Below, piece by piece: positions 54,677 through 64,000 of a stretch of DNA of 64,000 nt. The DNA is taken from contig LR990064.1 in NCBI GenBank assembly GCA_905147135.1, positions 13,100,001-13,164,000 of the forward strand, in the 5' to 3' direction. How positions within the stretch are numbered: position 1 is the first letter of the stretch; every line of letters begins with the position of its first letter. The DNA is from Blastobasis lacticolella. Its lineage: Eukaryota; Arthropoda; Insecta; Lepidoptera; Blastobasidae. The position numbers and the translations under genes are program-made. The notes beneath the pieces were generated by a model. It searched no databases. It was not told the DNA's origin and worked only from the letters and a program-made list of their open reading frames with translations.

Positions 54677-54999
54677 CTTCATCAATAATATCAAATTGCT
54701 TGTTAAATTCTCGAAACTCTTCAGCGGTGAAATCAGCAAACGCGCTGATGTCCGCTAGCCCTTTGATTCCATAATTATTCTTATTTATCTTTTTTAAATT
54801 ATTCAGGAAGACCTTGTAACGATATTTTTTCTCGCGCTCGTTTTTGTAAATTCATTTGTAAGTAGCCATGAACTGTAAATAACTTCGGGGCGTCATTTAT
54901 ATCGAAGTATGTTAGGTTTGGTTGTCGATATGATGAGGCTCTCAACGGCCAACTTTCGGCAGCCGTCGTTACCAATACTATAAGAGTAATGAGGCACAA
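54677..54999 (-). pseudogene. I29 propeptide-type cysteine protease inhibitor, decayed copy 1
   Basis: The family is homologous to cathepsin propeptides and, as in Bombyx BCPI, acts as a secreted or vesicular inhibitor of papain-like proteases. Sense codons from about 54999 give a hydrophobic leader (CLITLIVLVTTAAESW) and the FDINDAPKLF block. Near 54877 the frame shifts by one, a TGA at 54852-54854 interrupts, and then NEREKKYRYKVFLNNLKKIN fits the ERFNIN pattern exactly (E-3-R-3-F-2-N-3-I-3-N). ADFTAEEFREF follows. The exon ends at a plausible donor (GATGAAG|GTAAAC). No ATG heads the leader: a SINE-B starts a few bases upstream (55006), so the 5' end is lost. Protease domain absent. Confidence 0.75.
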
Positions 55000-55005
55000 A
55001 ATATT

Positions 55006-55258
55006 GTGTAATGTCTGACAGAGTAGAATAGCACCAACCCCTTACACTCGCGGGTGTTGTATAAGGCGAGTAATATTATCGAGGCAAAAGATCTAGAGTC
55101 TCCGTAGGATGGAAAATGGGCAGAAGCGTTTTCCATTGTTATATTTATAACACTGCGATCTCTAACCCGCCTGCCAAGCGTGGAGATTTTGGCAATATCC
55201 TCCCCTTTCGTGGGATGGGCCCTAAGTCCTGCAGTGGACTATTATGTGATGATGAATT
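55006..55258 (+). repeat. SINE-B copy at the 5' end of an inhibitor pseudogene
   Basis: TGTCTGACAGAGTAGAATAG to CTATTATGTGATGATG. It abuts the leader-coding part of the gene at 54677-54999. Confidence 0.85.
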
Positions 55259-56459
55259 ATGCATTTGCAGCATAACCAAATACAGATCCAAATGTCAAAC
55301 GAACGTTGGTTTTGGATTACATAAATCATCTCTACCTGCGTCACTGTCCCTCGAAAAATATAACCTCGCAGTCTTCAAGACATAATAAATCTTCTACGCA
55401 AACCTCTTCGTTCTTTTCATCAGGTGAGATGAAAACAAGTGCAAGCAAATCCTAAATAAAAATAACCCTAGGAAGATAGTCTACGTCTCGGAGACGTATT
55501 CGACTCCGAAAGATCAATTTAATTCGCTTGTTTGTGGTGCCGCTACACTTAACTTACGTGCCAACTAAGTCTGTATATGTAAGTAAGTTCATGGGGTCGT
55601 TATAGAAAAATATCATACCTATAATAAAAATGCATTGCGGATAAAACCTACTGATGAAAAGTGGAAAGCGTTCCAACCAGAAGTTCAAACTAATCTGTAT
55701 TTTTGCGGATGATCAGATTCGAGAGCCAACGGTCTACGACGCGAATATGCCAAAATGTATTTCACAAGATAACATTCAAATTATTAAATTTTTAAAGTTC
55801 GTGCTTGCTCCGAAATCTCATTCATTAATTTAAATTACTTTTTATTACGATTAGTATCTCACATCGACAGAGCATCTAAGCCAAAATATCAAAATGCTCA
55901 TTCAATTATTCATTGACCACTCAAGTTTTTAAACCCTTGAAATGTCAAGGATTTAGAGCTAGCTTCGCTTGCTCATTCATAGGTTTCCTTTACTTTTCTT
56001 ACCATTTACCATTGGCTTATTAACCGATTTTTACTTTTGTGAGGAACACCTCTTTTTGTTAAGATCGAAAATGTTCAATATTTCGAGCTCGCTTCGCTCA
56101 CTCATTGATCGGTTTCAATTACTTTTCTTACTATTCCCCAAGCTCGTTTCGGTCGCTCATTAATTGATTTTGATTTAACAGATACAATCTACACATACCA
56201 TTACTTCATTAAAAAGTGATTTCTCTGAGTTACTTTTATGAGAATCATGCTCACTATACTATATATAAACCCTTTGAGCTTGATAAGGATTTTAATGTCA
56301 TAGATGACTGGTGATAGAGATTCGAGACTTGACTTCGTGCATCACGGATCCGAGGTATTTGCATTTATATGTTCTACTGATAGTTTCGTTCCCTATATTC
56401 CCTGCAGCTAGCCATAGCCAGAAAAAGCTAAATTAATTGAACATGAGTATAAGTATAAC
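55259..56459. other. Mostly unassigned; short tandem repeat at 55955-56175
   Basis: GAGCTAGCTTCGCTTGCTCA at 55956, GAGCTCGCTTCGCTCACTCA at 56083 and AAGCTCGTTTCGGTCGCTCA at 56139 are three diverged copies. The first two are each followed by ATAGGTTT/ATCGGTTT..ACTTTTCTTAC. No gene. Confidence 0.5.
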
Positions 56460-56728
56460 AATTGTTGGCAATGTCGTGTCCGGCAGAGTAGAATGGCACC
56501 AACCCCTTAGTCTCATGGGCGTCGTTAAAGGCGACTATTATTTCGGAGGCAAAAGATGTAGAGTCTCCGTAGGCTGGAAAATGGGCAGCAGCGTTTTCCA
56601 TTGTTATACTTATAACACTGCGATGTCCAACCCGCCTGCCAACGCCTGCCATGGAGACTTAGGGCCTCTCGTCCTCTCATGGAAGAGGCCCTAAGTCCTG
56701 CAGTAGACCGTTAAGGGCTGTGACGATA
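56460..56728 (+). repeat. SINE-B copy with small internal duplication
   Basis: Complete unit; around 56640-56690 AACGCCTGCCATGGAGACTT and an extra AGGGCCTCTCGTCCTCTCAT duplicate part of the 3' region. Confidence 0.8.
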
Positions 56729-58102
56729 AGTATAATAATAACTATGTTTGTCATTTAACACATGGTTCAGAGGTATATCTCATTTAATCAATCATTAAGC
56801 CATTTAAATACATGTCACGTTAAAATAATGACAAAAATACAACAGTCAACATAAATTCACAATCATGCTTCGTCCAAAATGAGGGTAATTAATGAACGTC
56901 GAAGAAATGGAGGAAAAAGAAACCAGCAATATAATTATAATGTGCTGTGATAAGACATCGTCAAAGGTATCGTTCAGAGGTAGTGCTATCTGTTGTGAAG
57001 TATTTAAGAAATACTGGGCGAAATGGAGGAGTAAGATCTGGTAAGCGGACTCTGGCAAAAGCCGGGAGTAGCTGTTCAGATGATGATGAAGTAGCTAAGG
57101 CTGATTTTTATATACGAGTTGCTATTTTAATGAAAATTAGACAAAATAAAGGCCAAGTACCATAATGTATATATATTTTATTTTATTTATTCAGAAACAT
57201 CCGGTTACATTGTGGTTGATTACTTTTACCAATATCTTTATGTTTAAACCTATCGTTTACTAAATATTGACATAGCAGTGGTGCAGCTAACTGTAGTTAC
57301 TAACAAACTAAATTAGAAACATTTGTATGCTTTATTTATTGTTTTTACGTTACTATTGAATATATCTATATCCTTTTTAATTGTACTACAATTTAACAAT
57401 AGACACGCTCTTTATAAGAAAACATTCTTAGTAAGGAAAGTAATCCATAATAAAATTAGATATTTAGTCAGGAAGTATTTAAACAACGTTATAGCTGAAT
57501 TAAATGAAATTTTATAAAACAAACAAAGTATCATGGGTTAACAATATGTTTATAATACAGAATTCTAACCAAATGAAATGACACCATCTATCACACAATT
57601 TAAAATAAATATTAATCGTTTACATATGGGACAGCGGTATTATGTACGATTCAATATTAAAAAGAAATAAAACTGTTACAAGTAGCTACAAGTACCTATA
57701 GAACACAAAAGAGAAATAAAATTTATCACGTAGGTATTTGGTGGTAATCAATAAGTAAATACTTCTATAGCAGCCTAATCTTATATTTAGGTTATTTTTT
57801 TGCTTGTGAAATAAACGAGAAATCAATTTTTGATTGTAATTAGTGTTTGGCAGTACTTAGTGCTGAAAGCTTTTTTTTCATCTGGGCGATAAGACGGTTA
57901 AAACGATAAATGATAATTGCTTTAAACCCAATTACGGTGAATAAAATAACTGTTAATATTTTAGTGATTTGTGAAAGCTGCACCTGAAAATATTTGACAT
58001 TTCAGATTGAATTTCATAGTAGCACAAACTTCTTTGTACATTTGTTTCGTAGACCTATTGGTGCTATTTGAGTCGCATGAACCTCATTTTCATCATCATC
58101 AT
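56729..58102. other. Unassigned
   Basis: AT-rich; contains a short RTE family H scrap at 57036-57090 ending (GAT)n. No gene recognised. Confidence 0.45.
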
Positions 58103-58268
58103 CATCATCTTGGCGTTAATATCCCGGTTGTGCTCTCGCACACGAGGGCTCGGGGTCCGCCTTGACCACGGTCCAAGATTTGGCAGATCAGGTAATTACA
58201 GTGAAGCGACTGCCATCTGACCTCCGTGACCCTGCTACAAGGATAACCTGACCAGATTGGACCAGCAA
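58103..58268 (-). repeat. SINE-A 3' half
   Basis: (CAT)n then CTTGGCGTTAATATCCCGGT to CTGACCAGATTGGACC. Confidence 0.85.
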
Positions 58269-58569
58269 CACAGAGACATAGTTTTACTGTACATTATTTA
58301 TATATATTTATTGTGGAACACAAATAAGTAACACAAAATATAATATTTTTGCTGTAAAATAGTATAGATATTGGGTGACACTCCGTGACATCTGAAAATA
58401 CTTTTTGGATTTGGATTTGTAACCGGGTCTTACGGCCCTTATATTTGAACACCACAAAGAAAAAGTTATTTTTGTCATGCAAATAAATAATTACATCTCG
58501 ACTTTTCTTTACAGTGACGACAATTGGGCTCATGCTATTCAAATTGATCTAATAGGTCTACAGAACAAA

Positions 58570-58700
58570 TGAAATCCCCTACCTGGATGAGCAAGCAAGC
58601 TGCTTTTATATACGTACATAGTAAATTAATTACTAAGCTGTAAACTACCTCTATACAAATGCATGAAGTATGAAATAAACCATATTCTATTCTCTTCTAT
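58570..58700 (+). mobile_element. LINE 3' tail with (TTCTA)n end
   Basis: ATGCATGAAGTATGAAATAA and TATTCTATTCTCTTCTATTG; matches 940-1047. Confidence 0.5.
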
Positions 58701-58787
58701 TGTAGTTGTGGTTATTCCGTGTTAGAAAAACGAATCAGGTAGGAGCAGGAATACAATCTCAGCTTATAATATCGTTGTTGCAATAAA

Positions 58788-59160
58788 TTACTTTCCTTTA
58801 GGGAGGAACTTTAAGCCCATGTAAAAACCGAACTCATCCGGAGTAAGATCGGTAAAAGGCGTTATCCCAAAATGAGCAGATCCTAAAGCTCCCCTTTCAT
58901 AAACTCCTGTATTCATCTTCATAACCCATTTCAAATTCTCCACGAATGTCTTGAAATGGCGTTCTCTGTCTGCTTCATCTCTGTACTTCTTGCCAAATTG
59001 GATTTCGAACACCTTGAACAATGATGCGGCATCGTTTAGGTCGTACCAAGCCATGTGAGGTGGCCAGTCATCTGGACGTCCCGATACGTTACTTCTGTCG
59101 TAGGATGTATATGCCGATGCCGAATACGACAATACTGCGAGAGCTAGAAGAATTCAGCAA
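58788..59160 (-). pseudogene. I29 propeptide-type inhibitor, copy 2, start codon lost
   Basis: Open frame in the minus sense: SASAYTSYDRS (end of leader), WYDLNDAASLFKVFEIQFGK, KYRDEADRERHFKTFVENLK, HFGITPFTDLTPDEFGF and LKFLPKGK before a TAA. This is a whole I29 domain of about 100 residues without the protease. The FVEN and FTDLTPDEF blocks are typical; the ERFNIN E and R positions are D and H. Against the sister copy at 60379, 27 bases holding the ATG and first leader codons are missing between two GCTGA pentamers (59154-59158 here), so no in-frame ATG precedes the leader. A 20-residue segment (SNVSGRPDDWPPHMAW region) is absent from the sister. A distant upstream exon could in principle supply a start. 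Confidence 0.75.
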
Positions 59161-59388
59161 CACAATTTGAAGCGCCTGTACAAAGCCACTTTCTCACAGA
59201 AAGTGAATCTGTAATATTGTAAGGTGAGCGTTGATTTACCATAACACTGATAACGTTAATGAGAATATATTTCCTTTTAATTTATAATAAATTGTGACAC
59301 GACCAAATAGTAAGCAAATGGATACCCGTTGCGATGCAATCAAAGTTTAAGGGTTCTGTTTCTATAAAGAAAACATTGTCTGAAAATC

Positions 59389-59525
59389 TGCATATGGCCA
59401 CTGAATATGTAAATGTTATCAAATCTGGTCTGGTTCCCCTGTTAACAGGAACATGGTGGTCAGATAACAGTCGCTCTACTGCAATTACCTGATCTGCAAA
59501 TATGCTGGATCATGGTCAAGCGTAT
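59389..59525 (+). repeat. SINE-A fragment in arm 1
   Basis: GCATATGGCCACTGAATATG to GGATCATGGTCAAG; both ends truncated, and the same truncation is shared by arm 2. Confidence 0.75.
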
Positions 59526-59954
59526 CGCAAACATAACTCGGAAAAAGCGCCTAGAAGAAGGATGCCAGTTGAGTAAACTCGACTTCGGAGAGCTCGCCTG
59601 CTCTGATTATAAAGGGTCTAGTGTAAGGGAAGCATGAGAATAAGGTATGGTTTCAATTTTGACAAAAACGACCGAACGGCGTATGCACGGAAGAATAGAA
59701 ATCGGACTTCATATAATACATAATGTATGAGACTAATGCACTTATAACCGTCTGCAAACCTACCTGGCTTCCTTCCAGGACTAGTCTACGTCAAGTCTTG
59801 ATCAAGGATTTTTCTATGTCCCAATTAGCTGCTTTAGCTGGATCTGTTGGTTTCTGCTAAATTATTATAACAAGCGCGCTCTCCGAAGTCCAGTTTACTT
59901 AACGCTTCTTTCTTCTTAGCGCCTTTACCGTATCAGGTTTGGGGTCACTTGACT

Positions 59955-60150
59955 AGAATTGTCACTTAATCCAGAATATAGGCAGATCAGGTATTGCAAT
60001 GACAGTTATCTGACTTATGATTCTGTTCACAGGAGAACCATCAGGCAGGCCGTAAGCTTGTTTGCCACCATAGCGGTATAAAAAAAAAAACCAGACCAGA
60101 CTGTATCATGGTTACACATTCAGTCGCCATGTGCATGTTTTCTTCCGATA
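59955..60150 (-). repeat. SINE-A fragment in arm 2, interrupted
   Basis: Antisense counterpart of 59389-59525, split at 60041-60088 by a LINE-B tail. Confidence 0.75.
60041..60088 (+). mobile_element. Short LINE-B tail with AACCA duplication
   Basis: TCAGGCAGGCCGTAAGCTTG, TTTGCCACCATAGCGG and an A-run; AACCA flanks it (60036-60040 and 60089-60093). Arm 1 lacks it. Confidence 0.8.
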
Positions 60151-60378
60151 TTTTCCTGTAAGCAATGGCACCCTGAAACTTTAATTACATCATAATGCGT
60201 ATCCATCGTTTAACTATTTGGTCGTGCCACAATGTTTTACTAATTGAAATAAAATATTCTCATTAATGTTATAACTGTTATGGTAATTTACCGTATAACC
60301 TCACCATATTCTTTATTCATATATGTGTGTGGGGGTTTTCAGGTACTTCAAATTGCGTTGCTGATAAACTCTTCAGCA

Positions 60379-60674
60379 ATGATTAAGCTGATCTTTCTAG
60401 GTATCGCAGTATTGTCGTATCTGGCATCGGCATATGAAACATACGACATAACCGATGCCCCGGCGTTGTTCGAGAAATTCGTAAATCAATTCAATAAGAA
60501 TTACAAAGATGAAAAAGATAGACAACGCCATTACGAGACATTTGTGGAAAATTTGATTTGAAGAATGCCATAAATGTAGATAGTGGAGGCTAAGGAGCCT
60601 ATTTTGGGATCACGCGTTTTACCGATTTTACTGCGTCAGAGTTCAGAAATCGTAATGGTCCCAAGAAGAAATAC
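60379..60674 (+). pseudogene. I29 propeptide-type inhibitor, decayed copy 3
   Basis: ATG 60379 opens a clear secretory leader (MIKLIFLGIAVLSYLASAYE), then YDITDAPALFEKFVNQFNKN and YKDEKDRQRHYETFVENLI before a TGA at 60559-60561. A shifted frame continues as AINVDSGG, a TAA at 60591-60593, then YFGITRFTDFTASEF and NGPKKKY up to 60674. So the I29 domain is complete but broken by a frameshift and at least one stop. A SINE-A begins at 60692. An upstream TTTTCAG|GTACTT at about 60340 could be a 3' splice site of a leader exon, since the 5' flank is conserved with copy 2. Confidence 0.75.
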
Positions 60675-60691
60675 GGTAAGTCAGTCATCTT

Positions 60692-60885
60692 GCCGGTAAT
60701 CTCCCGGTTATGCTCTTGCGCACACGGCCCGGGGTCTGCCTTGATCCAGGATTTGGCAGATCAGGTAATTACAGTGAAACGACTGCCATCTGACCTCTGT
60801 GATCCTGCTACCAGGGAAACCTGACCAGATTGGATCATGGTTACATATTCCTGAATATGCACGTTTTATCACTGTTGTAAAAACT
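60692..60885 (-). repeat. SINE-A 3' half
   Basis: CATCTTGCCGGTAATCTCCC to about GCACGTTTTATCACTG. Confidence 0.85.
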
Positions 60886-60926
60886 TATCATTATGTAAAA
60901 ACTCAGATACAGATAAATTTAATTTC

Positions 60927-62790
60927 ATCGGCGGAATTGGAGAGAAACTAATAAGCTACCCCTCTGGGAGGCGTGCTTTTCGGTCTCTCTCCAAAGCTGT
61001 CGAGGGGAACCTTTTTTTTACCACCTTTCCACCTTTGCGCAAGCCGGATGACCAACCCACACAACAAAGGAGAAAGTCGATCTCTTGGGTAATTTCTTTG
61101 CTCATAACTCAACTCTGGATAATAGGGGAGCTGCACCGCCTACCATCTTACGGTGTGAGGGTATCATGCCCGAGGTTCGCTACACCCAAAAATTCATAAG
61201 ACGTGTGCTTCTCACCCTAGCCGGCCGAAAGTCAAGTGGACCAGATGGCATTCCGGCTATCATTCTCAAAAAGTATGCTCCCGAGTTGTCTTCCGTGTTA
61301 ATGCGCCTATTCAAGCTTTCCTACACCTCTGGAACGGTGCGGTCTTCATGGAAGCTAGCCCATGTGCATCCGATACCCAAGAAGGGTATTCAGAGCCATC
61401 AAATTACAGGCCTATTGCGGTAACCTCCTCGCTCTCTATGGTGATGGAGCGGGTCATCAATATCCAGCTCCTTGGATACCTCGAGGATCACCAGCTGATT
61501 AGTGACCGTCAATATGGCTTCGGTTATGGTCGCTTAGCTGGTGAACTTCTTGTGTACGTAACACACCGGTGGGCTGAGGTTGTCGAGAGCAAGGGTTAGG
61601 CTCTGGCTGTCAGTCTTTGCCAAGGCATTTGATCGGGTCTGGCACAGGGCACTGCTAACAAAACTCCCGAAGTGCGGTATCTCCGAGGGTCTCTGCAACT
61701 TTCTGTCTGGACGGAGCATTCAAGTCGTTGCCGACGGATGCTGCTGCGATACCAACACCATTAATGCTGGAGTACCCCAAGGTTCAGTGCTATCTCGCAC
61801 GCTGTTTTTTCTGATTTCATATCAATGATATGCTGAATATTCCCAGTATTCATTGCTATGCAGATGACAGTACTGGAAATGCTCGTTATACTGGCCATGC
61901 GAATATCCCTCGTTCCGTAGTGTCGGAAAGCCGAATAAGACTTGTGTCAGAGATTGAACACTCCTTGAAGCAAGTTGCTCACTGGGGCAGACTGAACCTA
62001 GTGGAATTCAATCCCTCAAATATACAAGTCTGATGGAAAAAAGGATAATTTTGTCATGCGGCACTATGTTTTTCAATTAAAGAGTTTCAAGGAACACCCT
62101 TTTCCATCACAAATAGTATCGAAATCCTTGGTGTCGACATATCGGATAACGTACGATTCCAGAGTCACCTAGAAGGTAAGGCCAAATTGGCTTCAAAAAA
62201 GCTTGGAGTGCTTAACCGGTCCAAGCGATGCTTCACCCTAGGGCAGCGCATGCTGCTGTACAAGGCACAGGTGCGGCCTTTGTTCCCATGTTTGGACCGG
62301 CGAAACTGCCGACCTGCTTAATCCTCTGGACTCCGTACAGAGATGCGCAGTACAAATTGTCGACAATCCCATACAAACAAGCAAGTTAGAACCACTGGCT
62401 AACCGAAGGGACTTTAGCTCCCTGTGTGTGTTCTATCGGCTGTACAATGGGGAGTGTTCCGAGGAACTTTTCGATCTGGTGCCAGCACAATTCCGCCATC
62501 GCACCACCCGCCGTGGGCTGGGTACTCATCCCCACTACGTAGACCACTACTCTGATGGTCACCACGCGACGGTTCAAAAGTACGTTTCTCGCTCGTACGA
62601 TTCGGATGTGGAATGAGCTCCCAGCCTCAGTGTTTCCTTTGGACTATGACATGGGATCGTTCAAGAGGTATATTAGACGCACGGGCAACGCATTGGTGAC
62701 TCCCCTGGTGTTTCTGATGTTCATAGGCGGCGGTGACCACTTTCTATCAAGTGGCCCGCTTGCCTGTTTGTCTGCCGTGTAACATAAAAA
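60927..62790 (+). pseudogene. LINE-A ORF2, reverse transcriptase and C-terminus, broken
   Basis: 5'-truncated Jockey/CR1-like non-LTR element, the longest copy of the family behind the many LINE-A tails. Order of motifs: LRKPDDQPTQQ (linker), RKSSGPDGIPAIILKKYAPE, AHVHPIPKKG, SNYRPIAVTSSLSMVMERVI, AKAFDRVWHRALLTKLPKCG, INAGVPQGSVLSRTLFFL, IHCYADDSTGNARYTGH, HWGRLNLVEFNP, then FSSLCVFYRLYNGECSEELF and WNELPASVFPLDYDMGSFKR. The YADD catalytic box is present. Lesions include a frameshift near 61080, one at about 61390, a TAG near 61597, a shift near 61815 and a TGA at about 62031. The 3' end is an A-run at 62786. Confidence 0.9.
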
Positions 62791-62850
62791 AAATGATACA
62801 TTGACTTTGTACCTAGTACAATAACTATGTATACATGTATATGTATGTAT

Positions 62851-62888
62851 GTCTTTGTACCTAGTACTATAGTACTAGGTACAAAGAC
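62851..62888. repeat. Perfect 38-bp palindrome
   Basis: GTCTTTGTACCTAGTACT, AT, AGTACTAGGTACAAAGAC: uninterrupted dyad symmetry. A related single arm (GACTTTGTACCTAGTAC) occurs at 62803-62819. Confidence 0.9.
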
Positions 62889-63080
62889 AAACTGGTAACG
62901 ATGCGCTTTCGACTGTCCAAGGTTAAATCCTCCATTGTTGGCCATTGTGTCCCATTCTTTAACAAGCTACCAGAGGAGATTCAGAATTTTACATTAAGAA
63001 ACAGTTGATACAGAAATCGTCCTCATGACCTCATCCTTTGACTTGAAAATTGCGGGACGTTGTGAAATCTGAAATAAATA
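62888..63080 (+). mobile_element. LINE ORF2 C-terminal fragment (family K)
   Basis: Codons DKLVTMRFRLSKVKSSIVGH, then CVPFFNKLPEEIQNFTL and a stop at 63006. Parallels the minus-strand copy at 49755-50209. The 3' end is CTGAAATAAATATTTTATTG. Confidence 0.75.
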
Positions 63081-63443
63081 TTTTATTGTATTTTAATGTT
63101 AATGTATGAAATGAAAATTATTATAAGGTTATTTTAAATTTGATTTTATTGTTGACTTTCTTATAATATTGTAATTGTAATATTCCTGACATATTTATAA
63201 TTTAATATACTTATTACAATCAGCTTTAGCTGAAAGTTAAATTTATTTTATTACGTTATAATAAGGGTAGGTATTATTGAACAATCTGTTCGTATTGTAT
63301 CAGTATTTATGTTGTATTGGTAAACTTGTAGTTTAGTGAACTGATTTGTATATATAGCTGGTACCTGTACTCATGGTACAATAAGACAATATAAAATGGG
63401 CTTACTTACATAATTAATGCATCTGTAACCTCAACTGAGCTTT
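63081..63443. other. Unassigned
   Basis: AT-rich; no gene or repeat recognised. Confidence 0.45.
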
Positions 63444-63672
63444 GACGACCTGAGTGGTTCAGTGGTCAACATGCCAGTATGCTACGCAAGAGGTCCCGGG
63501 TTCGATTCCCGGCCGGGCAGAAATTGAAATGATGTATTTTAATTTCTGTAACGGGTCTAGGTGTTCTATGTATAATAAGTATGTAAGTAGTTTATTAGTT
63601 ATCTAGCACCCATAACACAAGCTTTGCTTACTTTGGGGCTAGGTGGCGCTTTGTGAATTTGTTATCGATTTT
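63444..63672 (+). repeat. SINE-C, near full length (tRNA-Gly-like)
   Basis: GACGACCTGAGTGGTTCAGT, GGTTCGATTCCCGGCCGGGC, then the body to the CTAGGTGGCGCTTTGTGAAT block. Anticodon region altered (GTATGCTACGC). Confidence 0.9.
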
Positions 63673-63836
63673 AACTGAGTCTGGGTTGTAGGTGCATGTA
63701 GACACCGTATAGGTATGAGAAATATCTTAATCTGACCACCATCATCATAAATGACCTATAAAGTGTGCACTTATCGGAGAGTATGTCATTATTTGTTTAG
63801 AACACATCCACTAATACGTAATACACTTAAATATTT

Positions 63837-64000
63837 GACGACCTGAGTGGTTCAATGGTCAACATGCCGGTCTGCCACGCAAGCGGTCCCGGGTTCGATT
63901 CCCGGCCGGGCAGAAATTGAAATGATGAATTTTAATTTCTGTTACTGGTCTGGGTGTTCTATGTATAATAAGTATGTATTTAAAAAAAAAAAAAGTATTT
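63837..64000 (+). repeat. SINE-C, cut by window end
   Basis: Head intact (GTGGTTCAATGGTCAACATG; CTGCCACGCAAGCGGTCCCG; GGTTCGATTCCCGGCC). The body ends at an A-run at 63982-63993, continuing beyond the window. Confidence 0.9.

Larger units (their letters stand above)
58788..60690. repeat. Inverted duplication carrying two inhibitor genes and a SINE
   Basis: Arms 58788-59610 and about 59868-60690 are reverse complements at roughly gene-family similarity. Collinear landmarks are the coding parts, GTTATGGTAAAT, CTATTTGGTCGTG.CACAAT, ATGGATAC.C, a SINE-A (59389-59525 and 59955-60150) and AGTAAACT.GACTTCGGAGAG (59570 and about 59893). A central spacer of about 250 bp remains. Confidence 0.75.

Overview
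The window looks like intergenic or intronic DNA of a moth or butterfly (Lepidoptera). It is AT-rich and almost filled by short retroelements, 5'-truncated LINEs and small inverted-repeat DNA transposons. The LINE C-terminal protein signatures, the two tRNA-like SINE families, and degenerate genes resembling the Bombyx propeptide-type cysteine-protease inhibitor (I29 family) all point to Lepidoptera. I see no rRNA gene, genuine tRNA gene, CRISPR array or bacterial operon, and no LTR retroelement. Family names used here (SINE-A, SINE-B, SINE-C, LINE-A, LINE-B and so on) are working labels for repeats compared with each other inside this window.

Layout. 0-10.8 kb: SINE-A and SINE-B copies, LINE 3' ends, a 5S-rRNA-derived SINE, a 187-bp element with perfect 77-bp inverted repeats lying inside a SINE, and an 800-bp hAT-type element with an exact 8-bp target duplication, also inside a SINE. 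10.8-15.1 kb: a complete 4.29-kb DNA transposon. It has 23-bp perfect terminal inverted repeats, a 4-bp duplication (ATGC) and a three-exon gene for a 778-residue transposase-like protein. This is the only long intact gene in the window. 15.1-50 kb: a repeat mosaic with tRNA-Gly-like SINE-C copies, several nested MITEs (34.2 and 42.2 kb), a dispersed minisatellite (28.3 and 44.1 kb), an endonuclease fragment (25.1 kb) and many LINE tails. 50.9-53.8 kb: a nearly full-length but broken LINE on the minus strand with endonuclease and reverse transcriptase. 54.7-60.7 kb: three decayed I29-type inhibitor genes. Two of them form a head-to-head inverted duplication that also carries a shared SINE. 60.9-62.8 kb: a broken LINE-A reverse transcriptase on the plus strand, the longest copy of the family that supplies many truncated tails in the window. 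63.4-64 kb: two SINE-C copies, the last cut by the window end.

How the parts relate. The transposase gene and its terminal repeats form one autonomous-looking unit. The LINEs are the likely source of the enzymes that moved the SINEs. The inhibitor genes are the only host-type genes recognised, and each carries disabling lesions. The nested insertions give a relative chronology: SINE-A is old and is repeatedly interrupted by MITEs and LINE-B tails.
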